Shown here: positions 1 to 7,604 of the stretch, piece after piece
Layout: every line of letters begins with the position of its first letter
How positions within the stretch are numbered: position 1 is the first letter of the stretch
NCBI GenBank assembly: GCA_023439185.1
Contig: JAEXOR010000058.1
Coordinates: 1 to 54,886 of the forward strand
Source of the DNA: Bacillota bacterium
GTDB lineage: Bacteria > Bacillota > Desulfotomaculia > Desulfotomaculales > Desulfallaceae
Direction: 5' to 3'
DNA length: 54,886 nt
Notes under the pieces: generated by a model
Told to the model about the DNA's origin: nothing
The model's input: only the letters and a program-made list of their open reading frames with translations
Databases searched by the model: none
Made by a program: the position numbers and the translations under genes

Positions 1-45
1 TTTTTGTTTATGGTTCACCCCCAAGGATACAGGTATATTGTATGC

Positions 46-72
46 ACCACTTGGCATATTAAGCCAAGTGGT
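46..72. terminator. Hairpin downstream of the decarboxylase beta subunit gene
   Basis: A 10-bp perfect stem (ACCACTTGGC / GCCAAGTGGT) with a 7-nt loop lies 12 bases beyond the beta-subunit stop codon. It probably ends the minus-strand operon, but no clear T-run follows on that strand. The plus-strand side is followed by TTTATTATT, so it may act in both directions or serve a gene to the left of the window. Confidence 0.5.
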
Positions 73-83
73 TTATTATTCTG

Positions 84-1196
84 TTACTTAATTGCCGCGA
101 TAAAAGCGCCGGCCGCCACCGCGGTGCCGATAACCCCGGCTACGTTGGGACCCATGGCGTGCATCAGCAGGTAGTTCTGCGGGTTGGCCTGGTTGCCCAT
201 ATTATGCACCACCCGGGCGGCCATCGGTACAGCAGACACTCCGGCGGCCCCAATCAGCGGGTTCACCTTGTTCTTGGAGAACACGTTCATAATCTTGGCG
301 ATGATCACACCGCCGGCAGTGGCAAAGGCGAAGGCTACAACACCCATGACAAATACGCCGATGGTTTTCCAGGTTAAGAAGGTTTCGGCGCTCATGGTTG
401 AACCCACGGCAACCCCCAGCAGAATGGTTACTATATTCATCAGTTCATTGCGGCTGGTGTTGGTAAGTCTTTCCACCACGCCGCTTTCCATGAACAGGTT
501 GCCCAGCATAAACATGGCAATCAGCGGGGCGGACATGGGTACCAGCAGCATGATGATAATGGAAGTGAGCAGGGGAAAAACTATTTTTTCGGTTTTGCTG
601 ACCACTCTCATCTGAGTCATTACCATGGCCCGTTCCTGTTGCGTGGTGAGCGCCTTAGCAATGGGCGGAATGATTACCGGCACCAGGGCCATGTAGGAAT
701 ATGCGGCCACCGACACGGCGCCCATCATGTGCGGGGCCAAGTTGGCCGAAAGGAATATGGAAGTGGGCCCGTCAGCGCCGCCGATAATACCGATGGTGGC
801 AGCCTCACTAATGGTAAAGCCCATCAGCAGCGCGCCCAGGAAAGCGCCGTAAACGCCCAATTGGGCCGCTGCGCCCAGCAGCAGAGTTTTGGGGTTTGCA
901 ATCACCGGACCAAAGTCGGTCATTGCCCCCAGCCCCAGGAAAATCAAAGGTGGGATTAATTCAGTTTCAATACCGTAATGATAGAAGATGTAAAACAGCC
1001 CGCCCTCTTCCGTAAGGCCGGTAACGGGAAAGTTGGCCGCGAAGATACCAAAACCGATGGGTATTAAAAGCAGCGGCTCAACTCCCTTTTTAATGGCCAG
1101 ATAAAAGAGGACAAAGGCGATCAGCCACATGGCGATATTGCCGACGGTCAGGCTGAATAACCCGTTGCTCATAAAAATTTCTATTAGCTGATCCAT
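84..1196 (-). CDS. Sodium-translocating decarboxylase beta subunit
   Basis: A 370-residue polytopic membrane protein of the OadB/MmdB/GcdB family. In this family it removes CO2 from carboxybiotin and couples this to Na+ export across the cytoplasmic membrane. The family signature GGADGPTSIF is at about residues 139-148 and contains the aspartate implicated in Na+ binding. A second conserved block is at about 312-345 (GAAGVSAVPMAAR then HNMGNQ). Length and hydrophobic pattern fit a complete subunit. It is the last gene of a five-gene minus-strand operon behind the biotin carrier. Substrate specificity is not set by this subunit, so the choice between glutaconyl-, methylmalonyl- and another acyl-CoA rests on the neighbours. 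Confidence 0.93.
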   Translation of the reverse strand: MDQLIEIFMSNGLFSLTVGNIAMWLIAFVLFYLAIKKGVEPLLLIPIGFGIFAANFPVTGLTEEGGLFYIFYHYGIETELIPPLIFLGLGAMTDFGPVIANPKTLLLGAAAQLGVYGAFLGALLMGFTISEAATIGIIGGADGPTSIFLSANLAPHMMGAVSVAAYSYMALVPVIIPPIAKALTTQQERAMVMTQMRVVSKTEKIVFPLLTSIIIMLLVPMSAPLIAMFMLGNLFMESGVVERLTNTSRNELMNIVTILLGVAVGSTMSAETFLTWKTIGVFVMGVVAFAFATAGGVIIAKIMNVFSKNKVNPLIGAAGVSAVPMAARVVHNMGNQANPQNYLLMHAMGPNVAGVIGTAVAAGAFIAAIK

Positions 1197-1231
1197 ACCG
1201 ATGCTCCTTTTTAAATTATAGTCCTATAGGA

Positions 1232-1262
1232 TGTTCGAAAAGCCCGAGCTCCTTTTCGAACA
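1232..1262 (-). other. Intercistronic hairpin between biotin carrier and beta subunit genes
   Basis: Perfect 11-bp inverted repeat TGTTCGAAAAG / CTTTTCGAACA with a 9-nt loop, sitting in the 77-bp gap inside the operon. No T-run follows on the minus strand, so it is more likely an mRNA stabilising or processing structure than a full terminator. Confidence 0.45.
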
Positions 1263-1273
1263 CCCATTTTTAC

Positions 1274-1489
1274 CTACTTCAATGCCACCAGTACGGTTTC
1301 CGTGCTGACCACATCGCCTACGCCGATATTTACTTCAGCCACTTCCCCGTCGGAAGGGGCATATACTTTAATCTGCATTTTCATCGCTTCCAGGGTTACC
1401 ACCACGTCGTTTTTCTTAACCTGTTCGCCCACCTTGGCCTCAACCGAAACCACTTTGCCCACCATGGGAGCGCTAATTTGCACCATCAC
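1274..1489 (-). CDS. Biotin carrier subunit of the decarboxylase
   Basis: A 71-residue stand-alone biotinyl domain. The sequence EAMKM at residues 34-38 contains the lysine (K37) that carries biotin. The conserved glycines and the hydrophobic beta-strand pattern of the barrel are present. In sodium-pumping decarboxylases this protein shuttles the carboxyl group from the carboxyltransferase to the membrane beta subunit. It lacks the long Ala/Pro linker and N-terminal extension of many gamma-type carriers, so it is essentially the domain alone. The gene is co-oriented with its partners in the operon. Confidence 0.93.
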   Translation of the reverse strand: MMVQISAPMVGKVVSVEAKVGEQVKKNDVVVTLEAMKMQIKVYAPSDGEVAEVNIGVGDVVSTETVLVALK

Positions 1490-1499
1490 TTACTACCTC

Positions 1500-1655
1500 C
1501 TAATTAGTTGCTTTTAATTTCTCTTGATTCTTTTTCTCCATGCTCTTAATAACCGCACCGGTGCCCTGCACTGATATTTGCAGCAATATCAGCACCACAA
1601 AAACAGATATTATCCCTGACAGGGCTACCGTTAAAGCCGCACCCCAGTCAACCAT
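1500..1655 (-). CDS. Small OadG-like membrane subunit of the decarboxylase
   Basis: A 51-residue gene found by reading the gap between carrier and carboxyltransferase. It begins MVDWGAALTV, has one hydrophobic helix at about residues 7-27 ending in ILLQISVQG, and then a basic, charged tail (KSMEKKNQEKLK). This is the layout of OadG/MmdD-type small subunits that assemble the decarboxylase complex at the membrane. A GGGAGG ribosome-binding site lies 10 bases before the ATG; an in-frame GTG two codons upstream is an alternative start. The stop falls 10 bases before the carrier start. It is shorter than the usual 80-100 residues because the C-terminal tail is reduced. Confidence 0.8.
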   Translation of the reverse strand: MVDWGAALTVALSGIISVFVVLILLQISVQGTGAVIKSMEKKNQEKLKATN

Positions 1656-1761
1656 ACACACATAACCTCCCTGATATTAAAGAATGAGCTGTACCGGCCG
1701 TTATTGCTGCGGCTGGGATACGAAAACAGCCGGCACAGATTTTATTTTGTACCGTCAAAAA

Positions 1762-3306
1762 TTACATATTAATGTTGGAGAACTTCCTCCACGGTCTGGC
1801 TTCGTTCTTGTTCTCCAGCAGGTCCAGGCTGGCGCAGATTTTTTTCCTGGTTTCCGAAGGCAGGATAATGTCGTCCACGTAGCCGCGCTCACCGGCATGG
1901 TAGGGGTTCTCGTACAGATCCCGGTATTCCTGGATCCTTTTGGCCTTTACTTCATCGGGATTCTCAGCGTTTTTGATTTCTTTGGCGAAAATTACGCTGG
2001 CGGCGGTTTCAGCCCCCACGATGGTGATGGTGGCTTCGGGCCAGGCGTAAACGATATCCGCGCCGGTATCCTTGCAGCACATCCCCAGGTAGGCGCCGGC
2101 AAAGGACTTGCGCATGATTACCGTGACCTTGGGCACGGTGGCGTCGATATAAGCGTACAGCATCTTGGCGCCGTGCCGGAGGATACCCTTCCATTCCTGG
2201 TCGGGACCAATCATATAAGCCGGTGTGTCATGCAGGTTCACCAGCGGAATGTTGAACAGGTCGCAGAAGCGGACGAACCTGGATACCTTGTCCGCGGCGT
2301 TGCAGTCGATAACCCCGCCCATCCAGTTGGGCTGGCTGGCCACGATACCGGTGCTGCGGCCGTTGAACCGCCCGAAACCGATAATCACGTTTTTGGCGAA
2401 GTCAGGCATGATTTCCAGGAACACGCCGTTATCGACGAGCTTGAAAATCACTTCGTGCATGTCGTAAGGGAACATGGTCTGTTCGGGGATCATGCCGTCC
2501 ATTTCCGGCACCAGACGCATGGGGTCGTCGCCGGTTTCCACCCGGGCCGGCTTTTCAGTGTTGTTCTGGGGCAGGTAGGACAGCAGTTCCTTGGTCCTGT
2601 CTAGGCAGTCTTTATCGTCGCCGGCCACAATATGGGTGCAGCCCGATTTAACGGCATGCGCTTCCACACCGCACAGGGTTTCCAGGTCAATGTCAATACC
2701 CAGCTGGGTTTTTACGAAAGCGGGGCCGGCTATACCCATGTAACCGTGGGTGCGGCTCTGGATTACAAAGTCCTGCATCACCGGGTGGTAGGCCTGTCCG
2801 CCTAGGCAGGGGCCCAAAAGCAGCGCAACTTGCGGGATGATGCCCGAAGCCAGGTTCTGGGACTTGAACAGCCAGGCGTAAGCCTCCAGGGTGTCGATAC
2901 CTTCCTGCAGCCTGGCGCCGCCGGAATCGTTCATGCCGATAAAGGGAATGCCCATTTCCTTGGCCATGTCGATGGCCGCGGCGAACTTCTTGCCGTGGTA
3001 CTCGCCAAAGGTACCGGCCATGGCGGTGTAGTCCTCGGCGCCCACCATCACCATCCGGCCGTTGACCTTGCCGTAGCCGCAGACGACCCCTTCAGCGGGG
3101 ACATTTTTATCGGCCATGCCGAAGTTGGTGATGCGGTGCCTGACAAAGGTGCCGATTTCGGTGAAGGTGCCGGGATCAAAGAAGTATTCCACCCTTTCCC
3201 GAGCTGTCAGTTTACCTTCCTTGTGCTGTTTGGCGACGGCTTTTTCGCCGCCCATCTGGTAGATTTCCTCTCTCCTGCGCTTCAGCTCTTCGTATTTCTG
3301 ACTCAT
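1762..3306 (-). CDS. Acyl-CoA carboxyltransferase (biotin-dependent decarboxylase alpha subunit)
   Basis: 514 residues, the length of MmdA and of biotin-dependent beta carboxyltransferases. It transfers the carboxyl group of an acyl-CoA to biotin. The N-terminal half carries the NDSGGARLQEG loop and the C-terminal half RKSFAGAYLGM and GADIVYAWP; these loops form the two oxyanion holes. In typical MmdA I expect YGGAYI where this protein has FAGAYL, so it is a diverged paralogue and methylmalonyl-CoA need not be its substrate. The gene directly follows an acyl-CoA dehydrogenase, and no mutase or epimerase is present. Glutaconyl-CoA is therefore my preferred guess, with methylmalonyl-CoA as the alternative. 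Confidence 0.88.
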   Translation of the reverse strand: MSQKYEELKRRREEIYQMGGEKAVAKQHKEGKLTARERVEYFFDPGTFTEIGTFVRHRITNFGMADKNVPAEGVVCGYGKVNGRMVMVGAEDYTAMAGTFGEYHGKKFAAAIDMAKEMGIPFIGMNDSGGARLQEGIDTLEAYAWLFKSQNLASGIIPQVALLLGPCLGGQAYHPVMQDFVIQSRTHGYMGIAGPAFVKTQLGIDIDLETLCGVEAHAVKSGCTHIVAGDDKDCLDRTKELLSYLPQNNTEKPARVETGDDPMRLVPEMDGMIPEQTMFPYDMHEVIFKLVDNGVFLEIMPDFAKNVIIGFGRFNGRSTGIVASQPNWMGGVIDCNAADKVSRFVRFCDLFNIPLVNLHDTPAYMIGPDQEWKGILRHGAKMLYAYIDATVPKVTVIMRKSFAGAYLGMCCKDTGADIVYAWPEATITIVGAETAASVIFAKEIKNAENPDEVKAKRIQEYRDLYENPYHAGERGYVDDIILPSETRKKICASLDLLENKNEARPWRKFSNINM

Positions 3307-3356
3307 AGTAACCTCCCTGAATTGTACCTTTTTATTCTTGAAAATGTTGTTCGGTC

Positions 3357-4514
3357 TTAGCGGTTGGGTGCGTAACCAAGTTCAATGTTGGCAATGATCT
3401 GCTGGTGCATGTTGGAGGTTCCCTCCAGGGTTTCAAACTGCTTGGCGTCGCGGAGCCATCTGCCGCAGGGATATTCATTGGAATAACCGTAGGAGCCGTA
3501 AATTTTCATGGCCAGGTTGGCGCCATGGACGGCGGCGTTGCAGCCGGCCAGTTTAGCCATGGAAGTGGCCTGCTGGCTGGGCAGGTTATTGTCTTTCAGC
3601 CACGCGGCGCGGTAAACCAGATATTTGGCCGCCTCGTCTTCCAGCAGCATTTCGGCGATCTGGGCCTGGATCATCTGGTGCTTCCCAATGGGTTTGCCGA
3701 ACTGGATCCGCTCATTGGCGTATTGCACGGAACCTTCCAGGCAGGCCTTGGAAAGAGCGGCGGCGCCGGCGGCGCAGCCCATGCGGGTATTGTTAAGCTG
3801 CCACATGCAGATATAGAAGCCCTTGTTGAGCCCGCCCAGCAGGTTTTCCTTGGGCACCACCGCGTTTTCGAAAATCAGTTCCGAGGTGGGAGCGGGCCAC
3901 ATGCCCACTTTGTCGTGAATCGGCACCCGGGTGACGCCGGGGGTGTTGTTGTAGTCGATAACGAAGGCGGACAGCCCCTTGGGGCCGGCGCCCTTTTCGG
4001 TGACGGCGTAAAGCAGCCCCACGTCGCAGGTGTGCCCGCCGGAGATCCACATTTTGCTGCCGTTAATCAGCCAGTGGTCGCCCTTATCCACCGCCATCGT
4101 TTTCATGCTGGCCACGTCTGAACCGGCGTTGGCCTCGGTGATGGCAAAACTGCCCACCGATGTCCCGTCCAAGAGACCGGGGATATATTTCTCCTTTTGT
4201 TCTTCGGTGCCGTACTCATTGATGGTCATCGCGGGACCCCAGCAGTTGCCGCTGATGGCCAGCCGCCAGGATGTATGGACCTTGGCTATTTCATATAGCG
4301 CGATAACACCTTCCATCCAGCCCATGCCGTTTCCGCCGTATTCCTCAGGCAAGCTCCAGCCCAGCAGGCCCAGTTCGCCCATCTTGGTTAATATCTCACG
4401 GCGATAGTAATGGTTCTTCTCATCCTCTTCAATAAAAGGCGCAATCTCCTTTTCCGCGAAATTGCGGGCCATGTCCTGGACCATTTGTTGTTCTTCCGTC
4501 AACGCAAAATCCAT
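3357..4514 (-). CDS. Acyl-CoA dehydrogenase, glutaryl-CoA dehydrogenase-like
   Basis: A full-length 385-residue FAD acyl-CoA dehydrogenase with all three domains. Visible motifs are AITEANAGSD (substrate and flavin contact), KMWISGG, and the C-terminal LEGTSNMH, whose Glu is at the position used as catalytic base in the glutaryl-CoA and short-chain group. In the human decarboxylating glutaryl-CoA dehydrogenase that Glu is preceded by Tyr; here it is preceded by Leu, which would fit a non-decarboxylating enzyme. It is the first gene of the operon that also encodes a complete sodium-pump decarboxylase. I infer that it forms an enoyl-dicarboxyl-CoA (glutaconyl-CoA?) which the pump then decarboxylates. 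Confidence 0.85.
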   Translation of the reverse strand: MDFALTEEQQMVQDMARNFAEKEIAPFIEEDEKNHYYRREILTKMGELGLLGWSLPEEYGGNGMGWMEGVIALYEIAKVHTSWRLAISGNCWGPAMTINEYGTEEQKEKYIPGLLDGTSVGSFAITEANAGSDVASMKTMAVDKGDHWLINGSKMWISGGHTCDVGLLYAVTEKGAGPKGLSAFVIDYNNTPGVTRVPIHDKVGMWPAPTSELIFENAVVPKENLLGGLNKGFYICMWQLNNTRMGCAAGAAALSKACLEGSVQYANERIQFGKPIGKHQMIQAQIAEMLLEDEAAKYLVYRAAWLKDNNLPSQQATSMAKLAGCNAAVHGANLAMKIYGSYGYSNEYPCGRWLRDAKQFETLEGTSNMHQQIIANIELGYAPNR

Positions 4515-4564
4515 TGTTTAACTCCCTCCTGGTTTTATTAGAGATACCATCATTAAATTATCAC

Positions 4565-4579
4565 GCAATAAACGTGCCA
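4565..4579 (-). promoter_or_regulatory. Sigma-54 promoter of the decarboxylase operon
   Basis: On the minus strand TGGCAC is followed by exactly five bases and TTGC, matching the -24/-12 consensus of sigma-54 (SigL/RpoN) promoters. It sits 50-65 bases upstream of the acyl-CoA dehydrogenase ATG, leaving a leader of about 40 bases with an AGGAGGG ribosome-binding site. No convincing -35/-10 pair was seen. Transcription would need an enhancer-binding activator that is not in this window. Confidence 0.65.
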
Positions 4580-4692
4580 TCAGTTGGACATGGGTGCGGC
4601 CCCGGAGGCATGCTGTGAATATTCTGCTAAATCCGCGGCTTTACCCGGATCAATGGGAACCCGTTTTGCCAACCCCCCCTCCCGTCGCGGGC

Positions 4693-4737
4693 AAAAAAGT
4701 CTTGCAATAATGCATTATCAATGCATTATTGCAAGAC
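4693..4737 (-). terminator. Rho-independent terminator of wecB
   Basis: A perfect 18-bp stem (4699-4716 with 4720-4737), 3-nt loop, followed on the minus strand by TTTTTT. It lies 52 bases beyond the wecB stop codon and separates the wecB transcript from the sigma-54-driven operon downstream. Confidence 0.88.
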
Positions 4738-4788
4738 GCTGAATCAATGCCCCTTATTTCACCACCTTGTGGCGATGTAATTATGCAG

Positions 4789-5931
4789 TTACAAGCCAAA
4801 CTCCCGGGGCCGGCTGACGGACAGATGAAAGGCATACTTGACGGCCTGCGCTATCCGGCCGCAGGCCATGCCATCGCCGTAGGGATTGACGGCCTCGGAC
4901 ATGGCGCGGTAATAATCCGCGTCCCCAAGGAGACGCCAGGCCTCGGCGCGTATAGCGGCGCGGTCTGTGCCCACCAGGCGCACGGTGCCGGCGTCCACGG
5001 CCTCGGGGCGCTCGGTGGTATCGCGCAGTACCAGCACGGGCTTGCCCAGGGAGGGGGCTTCTTCCTGCAGCCCCCCGGAATCGGTAAGCACCAGATGGCA
5101 GCGAGACATCAGATTGGCAAAGGGTTCGTAGTCCAGCGGTTCCAGCAGGCGCACCCGGGCCGAGCCGCCCAGCACTTCATCCGCCACGGAGCGCACCGCG
5201 GGGTTTTTATGCACCGGGAAAATCACCCGTACGTCGGAAAATTGCTCCATGATATCCCGCAGGGCCAAGTAAATATCCCGCATCGGAGCACCCAGGTTTT
5301 CCCGGCGGTGAGTGGTTACCAGCAGCACCCGGTGCCGCTGGAAGTCCATCCCGTCCAGCAGCGGGTCGTCAAACCGGTATTCCGGGCGCACCGTGGCCAG
5401 CAGCGCGTCAATGACGGTGTTGCCGGTAACAAAGATGCGGCCGGGGTCCACCCCTTCCCGCAAAAGGTTTTCCCGGGCGCCGGCGGTGGGGGCGAAATGC
5501 CACGAGGCCAGTCCACCGGTGAGGCGGCGGTTCATTTCCTCGGGAAAAGGGGAGTACCGGTTGCCGGTGCGCAGCCCCGCCTCCACATGCCCCACCGGGA
5601 TTTGCAGATAATAGGCGGCCAGGGCGGCGGCGAAGGTGGTGGAGGTATCGCCGTGCACCAGCACCAGATCGGGCTGTTCCTTTTCCAGCACCGGCTTCAG
5701 GCCTTCAATGGCCCGGGCGGTGATATCGAACAGGGTTTGACCGGCCCGCATGATGTTCAGATCATGGTCGGGCCGGATATCAAACAGCCGCAGCACCTGG
5801 TCCAGCATTTCCCGGTGCTGGGCGGTCACCGCCACTCGGCAGTCCAGGGCGTCGTCCTTCTGCAGCAGCTTCACCAGGGGGGCCATTTTGATGGCCTCGG
5901 GCCTGGTGCCGAACACCACTAAAACCTTCAT
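4789..5931 (-). CDS. wecB: UDP-N-acetylglucosamine 2-epimerase (non-hydrolysing)
   Basis: 380 residues, typical for the bacterial non-hydrolysing epimerase WecB/MnaA, which interconverts UDP-GlcNAc and UDP-ManNAc for wall teichoic acid or other envelope polymers. The N-terminus VLVVFGTRPEAIKM is the family signature. VTAQHREM, HGDTSTTF, HVEAGLRT, FPEEMNRR, TTHRRENLG and TDSGGLQEEAP follow in the expected order across the GT-B-like fold. In many Firmicutes mnaA lies in the same neighbourhood as glyA and upp, as it does here with glyA and comEB. It is the last gene of its group, ending at a strong terminator. Confidence 0.95.
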   Translation of the reverse strand: MKVLVVFGTRPEAIKMAPLVKLLQKDDALDCRVAVTAQHREMLDQVLRLFDIRPDHDLNIMRAGQTLFDITARAIEGLKPVLEKEQPDLVLVHGDTSTTFAAALAAYYLQIPVGHVEAGLRTGNRYSPFPEEMNRRLTGGLASWHFAPTAGARENLLREGVDPGRIFVTGNTVIDALLATVRPEYRFDDPLLDGMDFQRHRVLLVTTHRRENLGAPMRDIYLALRDIMEQFSDVRVIFPVHKNPAVRSVADEVLGGSARVRLLEPLDYEPFANLMSRCHLVLTDSGGLQEEAPSLGKPVLVLRDTTERPEAVDAGTVRLVGTDRAAIRAEAWRLLGDADYYRAMSEAVNPYGDGMACGRIAQAVKYAFHLSVSRPREFGL

Positions 5932-5952
5932 AAAAACAAAACACCCCCGGAA

Positions 5953-5980
5953 CAGGAGTCAGAATTCAGGAGTCAGAATG
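5953..5980. repeat. Two tandem 14-bp repeats
   Basis: CAGGAGTCAGAATT is followed directly by CAGGAGTCAGAATG in the 65-bp gap between wecB and the MazG-like gene. Only two copies; function unknown. Confidence 0.5.
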
Positions 5981-5996
5981 CTATGCCTAAGATACA

Positions 5997-6317
5997 TCAT
6001 TCATCATCGGGTACCAGGTAGCCCTTTTGGATCAACTTTTCGACGTGCTCGTCCAGGGCTTTTTCAATATTCACCCCGTAGTGTTCTTCCAGAACGAACA
6101 TCATGGAAACGGCGGTCTGGGCCACGTCCAGCAACTCCCGGGTAATCCGGTCCAGTGCTTCCCCGTCGCCGACGGCGCGGCGCTCCCCGCTCATGCCCCG
6201 CAGCTTGCCAATGGCCTGAGCCAGTTCGCCGGCCTCCTCCATCAGCTTGAGCGCAGTGGATTCCATGGTGGGAGTGAGGTTGTTCAATCTGGGCAGGGCC
6301 ACGATTTTTTTCCGCAC
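5997..6317 (-). CDS. MazG-like nucleotide pyrophosphohydrolase
   Basis: 106 residues, all-alpha, one MazG-type catalytic domain. The metal-binding EEAGEL motif is at about residues 27-32 and a second acidic helix, RELLDVAQTAV, at about 60-70, the EExxE...ExxD arrangement of the family. Such single-domain enzymes hydrolyse (d)NTPs to NMP and pyrophosphate and act in nucleotide-pool cleansing. The family is broad, so the substrate cannot be named. It lies upstream of wecB on the same strand with a 65-bp gap. Confidence 0.8.
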   Translation of the reverse strand: MRKKIVALPRLNNLTPTMESTALKLMEEAGELAQAIGKLRGMSGERRAVGDGEALDRITRELLDVAQTAVSMMFVLEEHYGVNIEKALDEHVEKLIQKGYLVPDDE

Positions 6318-6464
6318 CGTTAATCACCATCTTCCTAACAGGGGCCAGACATTAAAATTATTAGGGCTGCATTATAAAATCACCATATTCCTGATAAGTA
6401 TTCGATCCCATTTGACATTATACCTGCTTTTTTTCATAACTCTGACTGAAGCATGCCCCCGGGG

Positions 6465-6893
6465 TTACTTTGGTTCGGATATCAGGTCTTCGTAAAACGC
6501 CTTTATATATGGTTGGTAATCGAAGTACTCGCGCCAGGTTCGCTCCAGGAAGTCGAACCTGGCTTTTTCATCTTTGCTGCAAAGCAATGTTCCGGCGGTA
6601 GCGTGATAACGCAGGCTCAAAGGAGCGCTGTTCAGTGTCAGCACGTCTACCGGCAAGCCCACCAGGCGATCCAAGGACATGGCCAGATCGGACTCGTATA
6701 TCCAGTGTTTATGCGACAGGGCAGATTCATCCAGGTATATTGCCACGTCCACATCGCCGCACGGCGCCGGCAGGGTAAAGGAACCGTGCAGGTAAGCGAA
6801 GATGATTTCATCGCGCCAGCTCAACTCTTTTTTCAGTATTTCTTTAATCCGTTCTTTATCCGCTTCCGTCAGGAGGCGTTTTTCTTTTTTCAT
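6465..6893 (-). CDS. mntA: MntA-type nucleotidyltransferase antitoxin
   Basis: 142 residues with the minimal nucleotidyltransferase core: GSF at 37-39 and two catalytic aspartates at D47 and D49 (CGDVDVAIYLD). This is the GSx9-10DxD signature of MNT-domain antitoxins. In type VII HEPN-MNT systems the partner enzyme AMPylates a tyrosine of the HepT toxin and so neutralises it. The gene overlaps the upstream hepT by 4 bp (ATGA), which suggests translational coupling. The MNT protein is the second gene, the commonest layout for this pair. It is intact. Confidence 0.87.
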   Translation of the reverse strand: MKKEKRLLTEADKERIKEILKKELSWRDEIIFAYLHGSFTLPAPCGDVDVAIYLDESALSHKHWIYESDLAMSLDRLVGLPVDVLTLNSAPLSLRYHATAGTLLCSKDEKARFDFLERTWREYFDYQPYIKAFYEDLISEPK

Positions 6894-7345
6894 GATCCCG
6901 CTCCCCCGGTCTGCCTTAGGAATAACTTTATTTCTTCAATGTATTTGGTCAGGTCGAGAATATCATTGTTCAAAATACTGTGCACTATCGAATCGTCAAT
7001 ATTGCCGTACCCGTGCACCAGTAGGTTTCTGAATTTGGCCATGGATGCCAATTGACCCGCCAGTTTCTTGGCAATAATGCCATTTTCACCCAAAATGCGA
7101 AAGCATTCCGCGTAACTTTGCGGCGCTTCCCGGGCCACTCTGGCAGCCAGGTGATTGCATATGCTTTGCGCCGCTTCAATAGCTATGATTAGTTGGTACT
7201 TGGTTCCCGAAACCAATATTGGGTTCGCAAGAAACTGGTCCGACGTGGTTTGGGCTATGTTATGCAAAAAAGATAAGGATTTTTCCAGATCGGAAATTTT
7301 GGTTGCCAGCAGCTCCCGGTTCAGAAAAAGATTTTTTTCTTCCAT
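6890..7345 (-). CDS. hepT: HepT-type HEPN ribonuclease toxin
   Basis: 151 residues, helical. The HEPN RNase motif Rx4HxY is present as RNLLVHGY at residues 106-113, so arginine, histidine and the tyrosine that is AMPylated in known HepT proteins are all intact. With the overlapping MntA gene it forms a complete type VII toxin-antitoxin pair. Established examples cleave RNA, including tRNA ends, when freed of the antitoxin. The pair sits inside an otherwise conserved housekeeping neighbourhood and was probably inserted there. Confidence 0.87.
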   Translation of the reverse strand: MEEKNLFLNRELLATKISDLEKSLSFLHNIAQTTSDQFLANPILVSGTKYQLIIAIEAAQSICNHLAARVAREAPQSYAECFRILGENGIIAKKLAGQLASMAKFRNLLVHGYGNIDDSIVHSILNNDILDLTKYIEEIKLFLRQTGGAGS

Positions 7346-7604
7346 AGCGTAAGCCCCATTTTGATCAGTGGATTATATTTAAAATAGTATAACATCGTTC
7401 AGGGCGCAAAGGAAACCTGCCGGGCAGTTTTACTGAATTTTCCCCCGTTAATTTTTCATAATAACTCAACTTTCGGAGCAAATATAAACAGCATGACCGT
7501 TGTGTCACGGGCGCCTTACGGACTTACCCCGCACCTCTGCCCACTCCCGCAGGCTGGCCATACTGTAATACCAAAGTAAATATCCTATGCAACTATTAAA
7601 TCAT

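Noticed and set aside
1684..2604. 306-residue plus-strand frame opposite the carboxyltransferase
   Set aside because: Antisense to clear carboxyltransferase motifs; no ribosome-binding site or recognisable domain.
4729..5922. 397-residue plus-strand open frame opposite wecB
   Set aside because: Entirely antisense to a well-supported wecB; His/Gly/Gln-rich translation with no domain, a product of GC-rich codon structure.
5953..5980. Tandem repeat upstream of wecB as a regulatory element
   Set aside because: Only two 14-bp copies and no link to a promoter; listed as a repeat without function.
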